DNA of 64,000 nt from Orientallactaga sibirica (GCA_036365145.1 JAEOAD010000030.1:11687001-11751000); one strand, 5' to 3'. Shown: positions 22,808-35,213, counted from the first letter of the stretch. Notes: generated from the sequence alone by a model not told the origin. A program made the numbers and translations.

Positions 22808-25250
22808 ACCCTTCGATATTGAAGAGGTAATCAAACACCTCCCCAAAAAGAAGAGTACAGGACAAGATGGTTTCTCAGCTGAATTCTATCAAATCTTCAT
22901 GGAAGAACTGAAACCAATTTTTCTCAAACTGTGCCACACAATCAGACAACAGGGAGAGATCCCCAACTCCTTCTATGAAGCTACTATCGCTCTAATTCCA
23001 AAACCAGGCAGAGATGCCACAAGAAAGGAAAATTATAGGCCTATTCCCTGATGAACATAGACACAAAGATCCTGAACAAAATCCTTGCAAACTGAATTCA
23101 ACAGTACATCAAAAGCATTATTCACCTTGATCAAGTAGGCTTCATCCCTGGAATGCAGGGGTGGCTCAACATACAGAAATCGGTCAATGTAACACCTCAC
23201 ACAAACAAGCTTAAATACAAAAACCACATGATCATTTCGATAGATGCAGAAAAGGCCTTTGACAAAATACAACATCACTTCATGATCAAAACATTGGAGA
23301 GAATAGGCATGGATGGTCCATATGTCAACATAATAAAGGCTATATATAAAGCACCTAAAGCCCAAGTAATTCTTAATGGGGAGAGACTGATCTCCCATTG
23401 AGATCAGAAACAAGGCAGGGGTGTCCACTCTCACTTCTGCTCTTCAACATAGTGGTAGAAGTACTAGCTCAAGCGATAAGACAGGAGAAAGAAATCAAAG
23501 AGATACAAATTGGAAAGTAAGAAGTTAAGTTGGTCCTATTTGCAGATGACATGATTCTATACATAAGTGACCTGAGAACCTCCATCTCAAAACTCTTAAA
23601 GGTGATTAATGCCTTCAGCAAAGTAGCAGGATATAAGATCAATGCACAGAAATCAGTAGCCTTTCTGTATGCAAAAGGAAACGATACAGAATAAGAAACA
23701 ACTAACATTGTCCCATTTTCAATAGCAACAAAGAAAATAAAATACCTTGGAATAACATTAACCAAGGAAGTGAAAGACCTATACAATGAAAACATAAGAA
23801 CACTCAAGAAAGAAATTGAGGAGGTCCTACAAAAATGGAAAGACCTGCCATGCTCCTGGATAGGTAGAATTAACATTGTGAAAATGGCAATCTTACCAAA
23901 AGCACTATATAGATTTAATGCAATGCTGATAAAAATTCCAACTTCTTTCTTCACAGAGACAGAAAAAACTATCTCAAAATTCATATGGAAAAGCAAGAGG
24001 GCCTCAGATATCCAAGCATATCCTCAGCAAAAGAAACACCTCTGGAGGCATCTCCATACCTGATCTAAAGCTATACTACAAAGCCATTGTAATAAAAACA
24101 ACATGGTACTGGCATAAAAACAGGAATATAGACCAATGGAACAGAATAGAAGACCTGGACTTTGGGTCAAGTAACTACAGCTACTTGATATTTGACAAAG
24201 GCCCTACCAATGCAGAATGGAAAAAAGACAGCATCTTCAACAAATGGTCCTGGACAAACTGGACAATCATATGTAGGAAAATGAAACTCAATCCACACAT
24301 CTCACCATGCACAAAAATCAAGTCCAAATGGATCAAAGTCCTTACTATAAAACCAGAAACTCTGCTACTACTAGAAGAACAAATAGGAGGAACCTTCCAC
24401 AACATAGGAGTGGGAAAAGACTTACTGAAAAAAACCCCAGCAGCTCAGGAAATTCAGCAATCATTTAACCATTGGGATCTCATGAAGCTGAAAAGCTTTT
24501 TCACTGACAAATATACTATAACCAAAGCCAGCAGATTACCCACAGAATGGGAGAAAATTTTAACCAGCTATACAACTGACAGAGGCCTAATTTCTAGAAT
24601 TTACAAAGAACTCCAAAGCCTAAACAATAAATCATCAAACAACCCACTCACAAAATGGGGCAGAGAACTACACAGGGAGTTCTCAGAGGAAGAAATACAA
24701 ATAGCAAACACACACTTAAGAAAATATTCAACATCCTAATCATCAGGGAAATGCAAATTAAAACAGCTATAAGATTCCACCTTACCCCAGTAAGGATGGC
24801 TAACATTAAAAAAAAAACAAAAAACAAAAAAACAATGAAAACAAATGCTGGCGAGGCTGTGGAGAAATAGGAACAAGTTTTCACTGCTGGTGGGAATGTA
24901 AAATGGTTCAACCATTATGGAAAGCTATATGGAGACTCCTGAAAAGGATGACTATAGACCTACCAAGGGATCCAGTTATTCCCTTATTGGGCATTTACCC
25001 TAAAGGCTCCAAGCCTCAGATCAGAGACATTTGCTCAACCATGTTTATAGCTGCTCAATTCATAATAGCACAAAGCTGGAATCAACCCAGGTGTCCATCA
25101 CTAAATGAATGGATAACAAAGATGTGGTATATCTACACTACGGAATTCTATGTAGCAGTAAGGAAAGATGAAATAAGGAAATTTGAAAAAAAAATGGTCA
25201 AACATGGAACAGATCATCCTCAGCGAGCTCACCCAAGAACAAAAAGATAA
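22808..25250 (+). pseudogene. L1 ORF2 pseudogene fragment (reverse transcriptase to C-terminus)
   Basis: Pieces in different frames join into one ORF2 body. Frame 1 pieces include the RT fingers (GQDGFSAEFYQIFMEELKP) and the palm [14 protein letters not shown] at about 23240. These are followed by [11 protein letters not shown], the thumb region FIWKSKR at about 23985, and a 184-codon open piece at 24185-24739. A last piece at 24903-25250 reads LLGIYPKGS, then MWYIYTTEFY. The endonuclease domain is absent. The intact RT family active site is retained, but at least five disruptions prevent a functional protein. Confidence 0.9.
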
Positions 25251-25338
25251 TCGTCGCATGGTCTCGTTTATCTGTCGCTCCTAACCTGAATCTACGTGAC
25301 ATGCAGCCAAACCTAACAAACACTCTGAGGACCAGACA

Positions 25339-25405
25339 AGGGGGGGGGGTGAGAAGGGGGGAAGGTAAGGGTGGGAGGGAATGAGAGGGTCGGGGGAAGG
25401 ACAAG
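25339..25405 (+). other. G-rich polypurine tract in L1 3' UTR
   Basis: Several runs of 3-9 G lie within about 65 bp, meeting the G3+N1-7 rule for a potential G-quadruplex on the plus (L1 sense) strand. Such tracts are known in mammalian L1 3' UTRs. Confidence 0.85.
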
Positions 25406-26121
25406 GGGCAGGGATACAATTGGGACCCAAAAGGAAAAGATGCTATAAAACCCTTTACTCTGAACAACAGGCTTAAAATTTGATCCTTCAGCAGGCCCGC
25501 AGAGGGAACACCCAAATCACAGGAATCTGGAGAGAGCATCATGAAGGCTAAACCTAATCTTGTCCTGCTTCTCTCTCTCTCTCTCTCCCTCTCCCTCTCC
25601 TCTCTATACTCACTTTCTCTTTTATATTATCTATCTTTTTCGTCCCTCACCTTCCTAGGTGCAGACTTATAACTCCCAGTGCCAGCACCAGGTGAACTTC
25701 CACAATGAGCTGTTGATCAGAGACACCTACAAGGTTTCCCAAAAAAGACAGACTTCTGTCAGAGTTCTTGGTGACCCACCAAAGGTTAATGGTAAGACCC
25801 TACTGTCGAAGATAGCATACGTGTGTGAGACCAAACACAGAGAGACCTGGCCAGAATCTGGAAGAAGGTCAGTCCCCAGACAGTTAGCTAGTCTAGTACC
25901 AGAGGGTGCTACACGAGCAACTGGGAGAAAATGTCCGACATTGGTTCAAACAACTTGCAGTCTAAGATACCCAGCAGGAAACAACTTGACGTAATGCTCA
26001 TACAAGTGCAGTAGTGGCAAACAGCCATGGTGGGCAACCAACTGCTCTTGATTTGGCTAACAGATCCACTCAGTGGAATGGAACTCATTGCTGGAACTGG
26101 GAAATAAGTCAAAACCAGGTA

Positions 26122-26155
<34 letters not shown>

Positions 26156-26784
26156 CAGTCTCCAAGAGCAAGATACCACCAACTGTGGGCTAGAAGAGAG
26201 CTGACACATATAAAATTCCCTCCAAAACATAGATGGTCATCCCTTCTACCTAGTACTAACTTTTCTCTCTGTTGGAGAATTTGCTTATCTTTTTCCAGGT
26301 GGACAACGAACCTGAAGGGAGGATCAGCTAACCACACCTCACCAGGGCCCCAGCTGAAACCATAGAACAATGCAGGGGATGGGCAAGAGTTCAGCGTTCA
26401 TGGCGATCATGACACCAGAAAAAGGCTGAAGGAGATAAACACAGAGAACATCCAAATCCAACTAAGCCAGATATCCAGAGACACAGAGGCTCCCAAAACC
26501 TCATCACTGAAACAGAACTAAAATGACCCCAATGTGGCTCAGGGAAACTCATGGAAGAGGGGGCGGAAAGATTGTTAGAGTCACAAGTTGGGGCATTATG
26601 CACAGAGACTGGGGCCTACACCCCAGAACTCATGACTAACCTCACAATGCACGACCCACGTTCCCCATTGATGAGGGTCCCTTTGAAAGTGGGAGGACAG
26701 GGAGGAGGACAATGGAACCAATACTATGAATGTAAAATCAGAATATTATAAATTAAAAAAAAGGAAAAAAAACACAAAAAAACA

Positions 26785-26975
26785 GTGGGCTGTGGAGATG
26801 GTTTAGCAGTTAAGGCACTTGCTTACAAAGCCTAAGGACTCAGGTTCAATTTCCCAGTAGCCATGCAACACCAGAGGCACAAAGTGGTACATGCATCTGG
26901 AGTTTGTTTGCAGCAGATAGAGGCTCTGGCATACCCCCTTCTCTCTGTCTCCTTGAAAATAAAAAAAAATTTAAA
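26785..26975 (+). mobile_element. tRNA-derived SINE
   Basis: The family head GGGCTGTGGAGATGGTTTAGCAG and the body GCATCTGGAGTTTGTTTGCAGC are present. It sits directly after the L1 A-rich tail, flanked by imperfect AAAAACAGTGG/AAAAAGCAGTGG repeats. Confidence 0.88.
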
Positions 26976-26984
26976 AAGCAGTGG

Positions 26985-27584
26985 TGAAAGTGTTCACTCA
27001 TCTTGTTCTAGATATTAATGGGAACACTTTGATTTTTTTCACCATTTAGTGTGATCTGAACCTTAAGTGCTTTATATATAGCCTCTATTATGTTGAGATA
27101 TTCTTTCCATCTCTATTCTCTCTTGTATTTTAATCATGAAGCTATGTTGTATTTTATAAAAGGCCTTTTCTGCATCTATTGATAGGACCAGGTGGTTCTT
27201 ATGTTTAAGTTTATTTATGTGATATATTATGCTTATCCACTTCCATATGTTGAATCATCCCCCACATCCTTGGGATGAAACCTGCTTTTGATATGTTCTT
27301 GTATTCAGTTTGTGAGGATTTTGGTGAGAATTTCTGTCTCTATAGAGCTGATCATTTTCACCAATTTTTTAAAAAATTTTATTTGCAAGGATGGAGAGAA
27401 AGAGGAGACATTATAATTTGCTTTCCTTGTATCTTTCTCTGGTTTTGGTATTAGAATAATGCTGGCTTCACAGAAGAAGTCAGGGAACATTCTCTCATTT
27501 TAAATTGTGTGAAATAACTTGAGAAAATGTGGTTTTAGTTTTTCAGTGGAGGCTTGGTAGAGTTCCACAGGGAATCTTTCTGGG
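26985..27584 (-). mobile_element. old L1 (outer), 3' remnant before nested insertion
   Basis: Reverse-strand ORF2 reverse-transcriptase sequence: the complement reads through the IDAEKAF-equivalent at about 27160-27180 and FYEASIILIPKPEKD at 27480-27420. It stops abruptly at 27584 in TGGACTTTTT and resumes at about 34850 after a younger L1. The part 3' of the RT QGCPLS region is missing. Confidence 0.85.
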
Positions 27585-28999
27585 CCTGGACTTTTTTTTT
27601 TATTAACAACATATTTTCTATGGATATAACATGTATTGGTACCCTCTTTTCCCTAGTTCCTGCCCCCATTCCACTGGGGACCCAAGTCAGTGGTGTTGCA
27701 GGTATTCCCCATAGGGTGTGGGTTATGCATCATGACAGCAGTAGTCAGTTTGGGGGGGGGGAGGGGAAGGGGATACCTCTGGGCATGATGTCTCAATCTG
27801 TGGCTCTTACAATTTTTACACTCCCTCTCCCACAAAATTCTCCAAGCCATGTTGGGTGGTTTTAAATCTACTTCAGTGGTGAGCTCTTAGGAGCCTCTGG
27901 ATCTCTGCTTTGGTAAGTGTTGAGTAAGTATACTCAGGGTCTGTCTCCTTCACCCCGGTGATTATCAGGTTCAGCACAGAAGCAGCATTCTTGCTCATCT
28001 CCCCATTTCCTCTGCAGTTTCAGCTGTGACTTGGCTGAAGTGCAAGGGGTAGTTTACTTCCTCAGGTCTCACTATCTTCTGAAAAAGAAAAACAGATTCT
28101 CCAATGGAGAATGAAGTCAGCATAGTTGAAATGGGATAGGCATTATTAATTTAGGGAGAATTTGATGTATGTAACCCCTCTTTTAGCCAAGGACTAGTGA
28201 GAACTTGACACTGGAGAGCATAATTGTCTCTATAGGATTCTGATCTGGTTCCCAGTTCCACATATGGGTTCCTTTACACTGAATTCATCTCTTAACAAAC
28301 CAGGAAGCTATTGGTTATCCAACAAAGCTGTATGCCACTATTGCACTGGCATGTACATCCTGTCAGGGTTTTGCTTCTGAGTAGCTTAGACCTCTGGTTG
28401 CTCAGACCTTTCTTGGCCATGTTCCCCCAGCAGCTCACTTAGCTCTTTCCAGCACTAGACAGGCTAACGGGCTCTCTTCCTGATTCCAGCCAGGTCTTTC
28501 TATGCTCTGTGTCAGCAGCTTATGGTGTCTCCAGCATTTTTTTTTTTTTTTTTTTGTCTTTTGCCTTTTGCCTTTTGCCTCAGGCAGGTAATCAAGTGCT
28601 TTGACAGGAACCTGTCATGATTTGGGGACCTTGTAGGTCTCTCTGATCAACAGCTTATTGTGGGTAGCAACTGATTTTTGGTACTGGGAGTTACAGGTAA
28701 GAGGCAAAAAAAATTTTTTTTTTAAAGGTTGGGCTTCATCCCACCATCTCCAGGGCCCTTCTTTTCAGGTGCTTCAACCTTATTCCTGTTGAGGGTTATA
28801 TCTTTTAGTCTACCTCCAAGTATAAAGGTTTCTATGGTACCAGTTCATTTTGGATTTAGTTTTGTGTTTGTTTTTCCCTACCATCCCCTTATTCTTCCCT
28901 CAAACTCTTCTTGTCTGGGCCTTGAGTTGCCTATCAGGTATGCCAGCAACTTTAGCTGGTTCAGGTTAGGAACCACAGATAAGCAAGACCATGAGGCAT

Positions 29000-31900
29000 T
29001 TGTCTTTCTGTGATTGAATGAGTTTTCTGAGTATGACCTGTTCCAAGTCTGTCCATTTTTCTACAAATTTCATTGTATCATTTTTTCTTACTGATGAGTA
29101 GAATTCCTTTGTGTAAATATACCACAACCTCGTTTATCCATTCATCCAATGATAGGCACCTGGGCTGATTCCAGTTCTTATCAATTATGAACTGAGCAGG
29201 TAAAAAACATGGTTGAGCAAATATCTCTGTAGTGAAGCAAGGAACATTTAGGATAAATGCCCAGTAAGGGAATAACTGGGTCTGTTGGTAGTTCCATATT
29301 CATCCTTTTCAGGAATCTCCCTATTGATTTCCATAGCAGCTGTACAAGTTTACATTCCCACCAACAGTGGGTGAGAGTTCCTCTTTCTCTACCTCCTTGG
29401 TACCATTTGTCATTGTGTGATTTTTTTAATGATTTTATTTCTTACTGGAGTAAGGTAGCATCCCATAGTTGTTTTAATTTGCATATTATCTAATGGTTAG
29501 GAATGTTGACATTTCCTTAAGTGTGTGTTAGCCTTTTGTATTTCTTCCTCTGAGAACTCTTTATTCAGTTCTCTGCCCATTTTTGTAGTGGGTTGCTTGA
29601 TTTTTTTTATTATTTAGTTTTTTGAGTTCTTTGTAGATTCTAGATATTAGGATTCTGTCAGTGGTACAGCAGGTGAAAATTTTTTTTCCCATTCAGTGGG
29701 AATTCTACTGGCTCTGCTTATGGCATGTTTGTCTTTGCAAAACCTTTTTAGCTTCATGAGATCCCATTGGTTGAGTGATTGTTTAATTTCATGGGCTACT
29801 GGGTTTTTTCTTCCAGTAGTAGCAGAGTTTCCAGTCCTATATTGAGGCCTTTCATCCATTTGTACTTGATTTTTTTTTTTGGTATGGTGAAATAGTGGGT
29901 CTAGTTTCATTTTTCTACACATGATTATCCAATTTATCCAGTACCATTTGTTGAAGTTGTTGTCTTTTCTCCAGTGTATGTTACTGGCACCTTTGTCAAA
30001 GAATAAGTAGCTGTAGTTACTTGACTAAGGTCCAGGTCTTTATTTCTGTTCCATTGGTCTATATTTCTGTTTTTATTCCAGTATCATGCTGTTTTTGTTA
30101 CTATAGTTTTATAATACAGCTTTAGATTGGGTATGGTGATACCTCCAGAGGTGTTTCTTTGGCTGAGGATATATTGGGATATTTGCTCAAGTCTTCAGTG
30201 TATTTCTTGAGTTGTTTTAATGTTTTAATTATATAGGTCTTTCACATCCTTGGTTAGTGTTATTCTAAGGTATTAATTTTTTTTTTTTTTGCTATTGAAA
30301 TGGGACAGTCTAGCTGATTTCTTTGTCTGTATATCTGTCCTTTGCATACAGAAAGGGCACTGATTTTTGTGTGCTGATTTGTATCCTGCCACTTTGCTGC
30401 AGGAATTAATCACTTTAAAATTTGGTATGGAGACTTTTGGGTCACTTATGTATAGAATCATGTCATGTGCAAATAGCGTTAACTTGACTTCTTCCTTTCC
30501 AATTTGAATCCCTTTTATCTCTTTCTCCTGTCTTATTGCTTGGCTAGTACTTTTAGTACTATGTTGAAGAGCAGAGGTGAGAGTGGGCACCCCTGTCTTG
30601 TTCCATATCTCAATGGGAACTCCTTGAGTCTTTCCCCATTAAGTATTATTTGGGCATTGGGTGCTTTATATATAGCCTTTATTGTGTTGAGATATTAGAC
30701 CTCTATGCCTAGTCTTTCCAGGGTTGTGATCATGAAGTGGTGTTGTATTTGTCAAAAGCCTTCTCTGTAACAATTTCAGATGATCATGTGGTTATTATGG
30801 TTAAGTTTATTTATGTGGTATATTATGTTGACTGATTTCCATATGCTGAACCATACCCGCATCCCTGAGATGAAGCCTATTTGATCAAGGTGGATAATGC
30901 TTTCTATATGTTATTGAATTCAGTTTGCAATGATTTTGTTCAGGATCTTTGCATCTGAATTCATCGGGGATATAGGCTTATAGTTTTCTTTTCTTGTTGT
31001 ATCTCTGTCTGGTCTTGGTATTAAGGTGATGCTAGCTTCATGAAAGGAGTTTGTGGAGGATTCCCTGCTCTCTGATTATGTGAAAAAGTTTGCGGAAAAT
31101 TGGTTTCAGTTCTTCAATGAAGGTTTGATAGAATTTGGCTGAGAAGCCATCCAGTTATGGACTTTTCTTTTTGTGGAGGTTTTTGATTACCTTTTCAATT
31201 TCCATGGATTTTATTGTTTTTTTTTAGGAGATTAATACGCTTTGAGTTTAGTTTTGTTGGGTGGTATGTGTCTAGGAATTCATCCATTTCTTCCAGATTA
31301 TCCAATTGTATGAAGTAGAGGTGTTGGAAGTATGTCCTGATGATTCTTCCAATTTCATTGATGTCTATTGTGACCTCTCCTTTTCATTTCTGATTTTGTT
31401 AATTTGAGATATTTTTGGTTGATCAAATTGGCCAGGGATTTATTAATCTTGTTTATTTTTTTCAAAGAATCAGCTCTTCATTTCATTGATTTTAAAAATT
31501 TGTTTCTTAGTTTCTAATTCATTAATTTCTCCTCTGATCCTGATTATTTCTTTTTGTCTGGAGCTCTTAGGGTTGGGTTCTTCTTGTTTTTCCAATGCCT
31601 TTAGGTGGACAGTTAGGTTATTAATTTGTTATGAAGGCATTTAGTGCTATGCATTTTCCCCTTAGGACTGCCTTCATTGTGTTCCATAAATTTTGGTAAG
31701 TTGTTTCATTATCATTCAATTCTAGGAATTTTATAATTTCTTTTTTGATTTCTTCCACAACCCATTCATTGTTTAAAAGTGTGTTGTTCAGTCTCCAGGA
31801 ACTGGTGGAGTTCCTGATGTATCTCTTGTTAATTTCTAGGTTTCTAGCATTGTGATCTGATATGATGCAGGAAGTTACTTCAATTTTCCTGAATTTATGG

Positions 31901-32460
31901 AGGCATGCTTCTTGGCCTAATAAATGGTCTATTCTGGAGACGGTTTCATGGGCTGCTGAGAAGAATGTGTATTCCGTAGAGTTGGGGTGGAAAGTTCTGT
32001 AGATGTCTATTAGGTATAGTTGATATATGGTGTTGTTGAGCTTTGTTATTTCCCTGTTTTCTGCTTGGATGATTTGTCTATTGATGATAATGGAGTATTG
32101 AAGTTCCCAACTATGATGGTGTTGGTGTTTATTTCTGTTTTGTTGTCAAGTTGGTTTTGTTTTATAAACTGTGGTGCCCCTGTGTTTGGCACACATAGAT
32201 TTATGATTGTGATATTCTCATGTTGGATCATTCCCTTGATACCTAAGAAGTGGTCTTCTTTTTATTTTGGTATGAAGTCTATTTTATCAGATAATAATAT
32301 AGCAATACCTGTGTGTTTCTTAATTCTATTTGCTTGAAATATTATTTTATATCCTTTCACCTTGAGGAGGTATCTGTCTTTAGTGGTGAGGTGGGTTTCT
32401 TTTTTTTAAATATTGCTTTAAATTTATTTATTTGAGAGAGAGAGATACAGAAATAGGCAG

Positions 32461-32493
<33 letters not shown>

Positions 32494-32800
32494 AAAAGAG
32501 AGAGAGAATGAGCATGCCAGGGCCTCCAGCCTCTGTAAATGAACTCCAGATGATTGTGCCCCTTTTTCATCTGGCTTATGTGGGTCCTGGGGTATCGAAC
32601 CTGAGTCCTTTGGCTTAACAGGAAAGTGCCTAACCACTATGCCATCTCTTCAGCCCCGTGAGGTTGGTTTCTCGAAGACAGCAGCTAGGAGGTCCATTTT
32701 TCTGATCCACCGTGTTAACTTGTGTCTTTTGATGGGTGAGTTAAGACTGTTAATGGTTAAGGTTATAACTGTGAGGTTCAATTTAATCCTTTCTATGTTG
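29000..32800 (-). pseudogene. L1 ORF2 pseudogene of the nested element
   Basis: The endonuclease part is readable at 32231-32046 (INLCVPNTGAPQF, then VGNFNTPLS). The expected GDFN aspartate is asparagine (codon AAC at 32103-32105). The reverse transcriptase reads [11 protein letters not shown] at 30473-30441, where family members have FADD; the first catalytic aspartate is histidine. The C-terminal piece QSLNQWDLMKLKRFCKDKHAIS lies at 29860-29790. A SINE interrupts the endonuclease near its start. The gene cannot give active ORF2p. Confidence 0.85.
32401..32657 (-). mobile_element. tRNA-derived SINE inside L1 ORF2
   Basis: Reverse orientation with a (GA)n block (32460-32512) and the family head at 32640-32657. 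A target-site duplication GTGAGGTGGGTTTCT (32386-32400) / GTGAGGTTGGTTTCT (32658-32672) flanks it. It postdates the nested L1. Confidence 0.93.
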
Positions 32801-32974
32801 CAGGCTTTGTGGGGTTTGGTCCTTTCTTGGACTAACTTTTTTGAGCCTGCTCCAGTTTTGGTTATTGTGATCTTTTTCTTGTAGGCTCTTGAGATTGTTT
32901 GTTTGAGTCTTCTATTTGTAGTATTCTGTTTGCAGTATTGTCTGTAGATTTGGATTTTTGTTCATATAATCAGA

Positions 32975-34340
32975 GTTTACTTTTATCATAGAAAGTCTTC
33001 CTTTATCCGTCTATTATTAGGGACACTTTCACTGGGTACAGTTGCTTGGGTTGGAAGCCATAGTGTTTTAGACCATGAAGTGTTCCATTCCAGGCCCTTC
33101 TGGCTTTCAGGGTTTCCATTGAGAAATCTGACACAATTCTGATGGAATTGCCTTTGTATATAGTGAGGTGTTTCTTGCTGTTTTTAGCACTCTGTCTTTG
33201 TTTTTATTGTTAACAGTTTTAACTATGATGTGCCCTGGAGAGTTTCTTCTTTGGTCCTGTCTGGTGTTCTGCAGGCTTCTTGTATCTGGATGGGCCTCTA
33301 TTTTGAGAGATTGAGAAAATTTTCTTCAATAATTTTGTTGAATATATTCTTTATGCTTCTGGCTTTCTTCTCCTGGTATATCTATTATCTGGATGTTTGG
33401 TCATTTTAGGGTATCCCACATTTCCCTCATATTCTGTTCACTTGATTTTTTTTGAACTTAGCAGTCATTGGACTCCCAATCAATTTTTTCTGTATTGTCC
33501 TCCAGCTCAGAGGTTCTCTGTCTTCCACATGAGTGACTCCATTAGTGAAGAGAGGTTTTTAAGAGCTCTATTAGATTTTTGTTTTCTGTTGTGTTATTTT
33601 GCATCATTATCATCCCCTTTTTTGAGTTCAATTTGAGGTCTGATTTTCTTGATGCTTCCTGGAAATCATTCTTAGATCTTCCTTTTGTTGATTCACCTTC
33701 AATCCATTTATATCTTTTTTTTCTAGGTATATGTTTATTTAACACCTTTAAATGCCTACAATGAACCAGGAATCATATTTTGTATTTAAAAAAAAAGCCG
33801 TAAAATATGGCCCCAAATGAAAGGTTACCAAAAGCAGCAGGAAAACTCAATCACTCCAAAAATGTTGCCTTGAATCTCAGTTAAGTAGCAAACCCTCCAG
33901 AACCAAAGAAACCCCCAAGCTGGAGACTCCCCTGCCAAAGGCCATGGAAGTGTCAGAGGCGGTGGGTGGAGGCCACACTCCTGGCCTCCCCAAGTGCAGT
34001 ACAGCACAGGGCGCCTCCAGGGATCTCTTTTGAGGATTCTATGGTGTTCTTGGTTAAGTCTGTGACAAAAGCCAAGTGCTCTTAGAGATGATTCTGTTCA
34101 ATTTCATTTATGTGAGTGTTAGTTTTTTGATGGCTTGCTTCCAGTTCAGAAATTCTGTTGATCAGAGTCATATAGCTTGTTGTTTTTTCATTTTGGTTTT
34201 CAATTTCTTTTGACTTCTCTATGATTTCATTGGAGGCTTGTGGGACTAGGCATCCTTGGTGGAGATCTCTCACTTTTCTGACTTTCATTTGTTTTTTTGC
34301 ATTGTGGTCTACCCATCCTGGGAAAATGTTTTATTTCATT
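32975..34340 (-). pseudogene. L1 ORF1 pseudogene of the nested element
   Basis: The coiled-coil part is open at 34288-34082 (LINRISELEASHQKTNTHINE). After the retrocopy insertion a second piece continues at 33712-33542 (KWIEGESTKGRSKNDFQEAS). Further C-terminal RNA-binding sequence can be followed in broken frames to about 33000. ORF1p is the L1 RNA-binding chaperone. Here it is disrupted by the insertion and by several stops. Confidence 0.75.
33713..34097 (-). pseudogene. processed retrocopy of an unidentified mRNA 3' end
   Basis: This GC-richer block interrupts L1 ORF1. On the minus strand it ends GTGTTAAATAAACATATACC, that is AATAAA about 15 nt before an A8 run: a retroposed polyadenylated mRNA end. 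Imperfect target duplications TTCAATTTCATTTAT (34098-34112) and TTCAATCCATTTAT (33699-33712) bracket it. A short frame (HLAFVTDLTKNTIESSKE) is open near its 5' end, but no gene could be identified. It is 5'-truncated, probably mostly 3' UTR. Confidence 0.75.
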
Positions 34341-34349
34341 GAGGGAAGC

Positions 34350-34845
34350 AAGTATTTGTCCTTGTTTGAGCTTCAGTGAGTGTTCTGTTTTAAATGTGAA
34401 CCTGATTGGTGTACCATGGGGTTATAACCACTGATGTGCAGATTATGGAGATTGCAAGTACATAAAAGGTCTCTGGGAAACTGGGAGCTATGTCCTATTA
34501 ACTCCACTTGCATGCACTCTTCAGCACATCAGGATCAGTGGTTGGGGATCTAGTAGCCAGGAAGCTGGAAAGCCAGGGTCAAGAGGCTAGCTCCTAGAAT
34601 TGCCCATGCACTCTCTGGCTCAGGGGAATAACGATTTGGGTACCCAGGGACCAGTCAATCAGGAAACCGGAGCAAAAGGCCTGCTTCTGCAGCCCACACG
34701 CAGGGACCAGGCTGCCTCAAGCCAGAAGCAAGGGTACCACCACCAGGGAACTAGGAGGTGGGGGGTGAGACATGGAGATCTGGTCTACTCACTCCATGTG
34801 CACACCCTCTGGAGCAGGGCATCCAGGAGTTGGGGACCCAGGGCT
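34350..34845 (-). promoter_or_regulatory. L1 5' UTR with degenerate tandem monomers
   Basis: Phrases of the type CATGCACTCT...CAG..., TTGGGGA...CCAGG and AAGGCCTGCT recur with about 93-97 bp spacing (near 34510, 34602 and 34797, with a weaker unit near 34695). Rodent L1 promoters are commonly built of tandem monomers (family knowledge). This region is the internal promoter of the nested element. Confidence 0.55.
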
Positions 34846-35124
34846 TGCTTTTTCATTGTTGTTGCTTTGGGGAGGTTTTTAATTACCTTTTCTACCTTGT
34901 TGGGTGTAATAGGTTTATTTACGTAATTTATCTGTTCTGGGTTTAATTTTGATCAGCGATATGTGTCTAGGAATTCACACATTTCTTACAAATTTTCCAA
35001 TTTTTTGGAATGCAGGATTTTGAAATATGTCTTGATTATTCTTACAATTTCATTGGTATCAGTTGTGACATCTCCACTTTCACTTCTTATTTGGTTAATT
35101 TGAGTATTTTCTTGTTTCATTTTT

Positions 35125-35175
35125 TAAAATTTATTTTTATTTATTTATTTGAGAGCGACAGACAAAGAGAGGAAG

Positions 35176-35213
<38 letters not shown>

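Larger units (their letters stand above)
22760..26775 (+). mobile_element. 5'-truncated L1, lineage A
   Basis: This plus-strand LINE-1 begins inside the ORF2 reverse transcriptase (FDIEEVIKHLPKKKSTGQDG at about 22810) and runs to the C-terminus (stop at 25248-25250) and a 1.5-kb 3' UTR with an A-rich end near 26760. The RT catalytic motif FADD is intact at 23539-23550. In-frame stops (TGA 23399-23401, TAA 23518-23520) and frameshifts near 23050, 23690 and 24010 make it a dead copy. The 3' UTR holds a G-rich tract (25339-25405), a CT tract and an internal A run (26127-26151). The 5' edge is approximate. Clear target duplications were not found. Confidence 0.93.
27585..34845 (-). mobile_element. 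full-length L1 nested in the older L1
   Basis: Read from high to low on the minus strand: a 5' UTR with degenerate tandem monomers (about 34845-34350), ORF1 (about 34340-33000), ORF2 endonuclease (about 32780-31700), reverse transcriptase (about 31650-30250), ORF2 C-terminus to about 29000 and 3' UTR to 27585. Total span is about 7.26 kb, including a SINE (32401-32657) and a retrocopy (33713-34097). It splits the outer L1 between 27584 and 34850. Stops and frameshifts are scattered throughout and both catalytic centres are damaged, so it is inactive. Confidence 0.9.
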
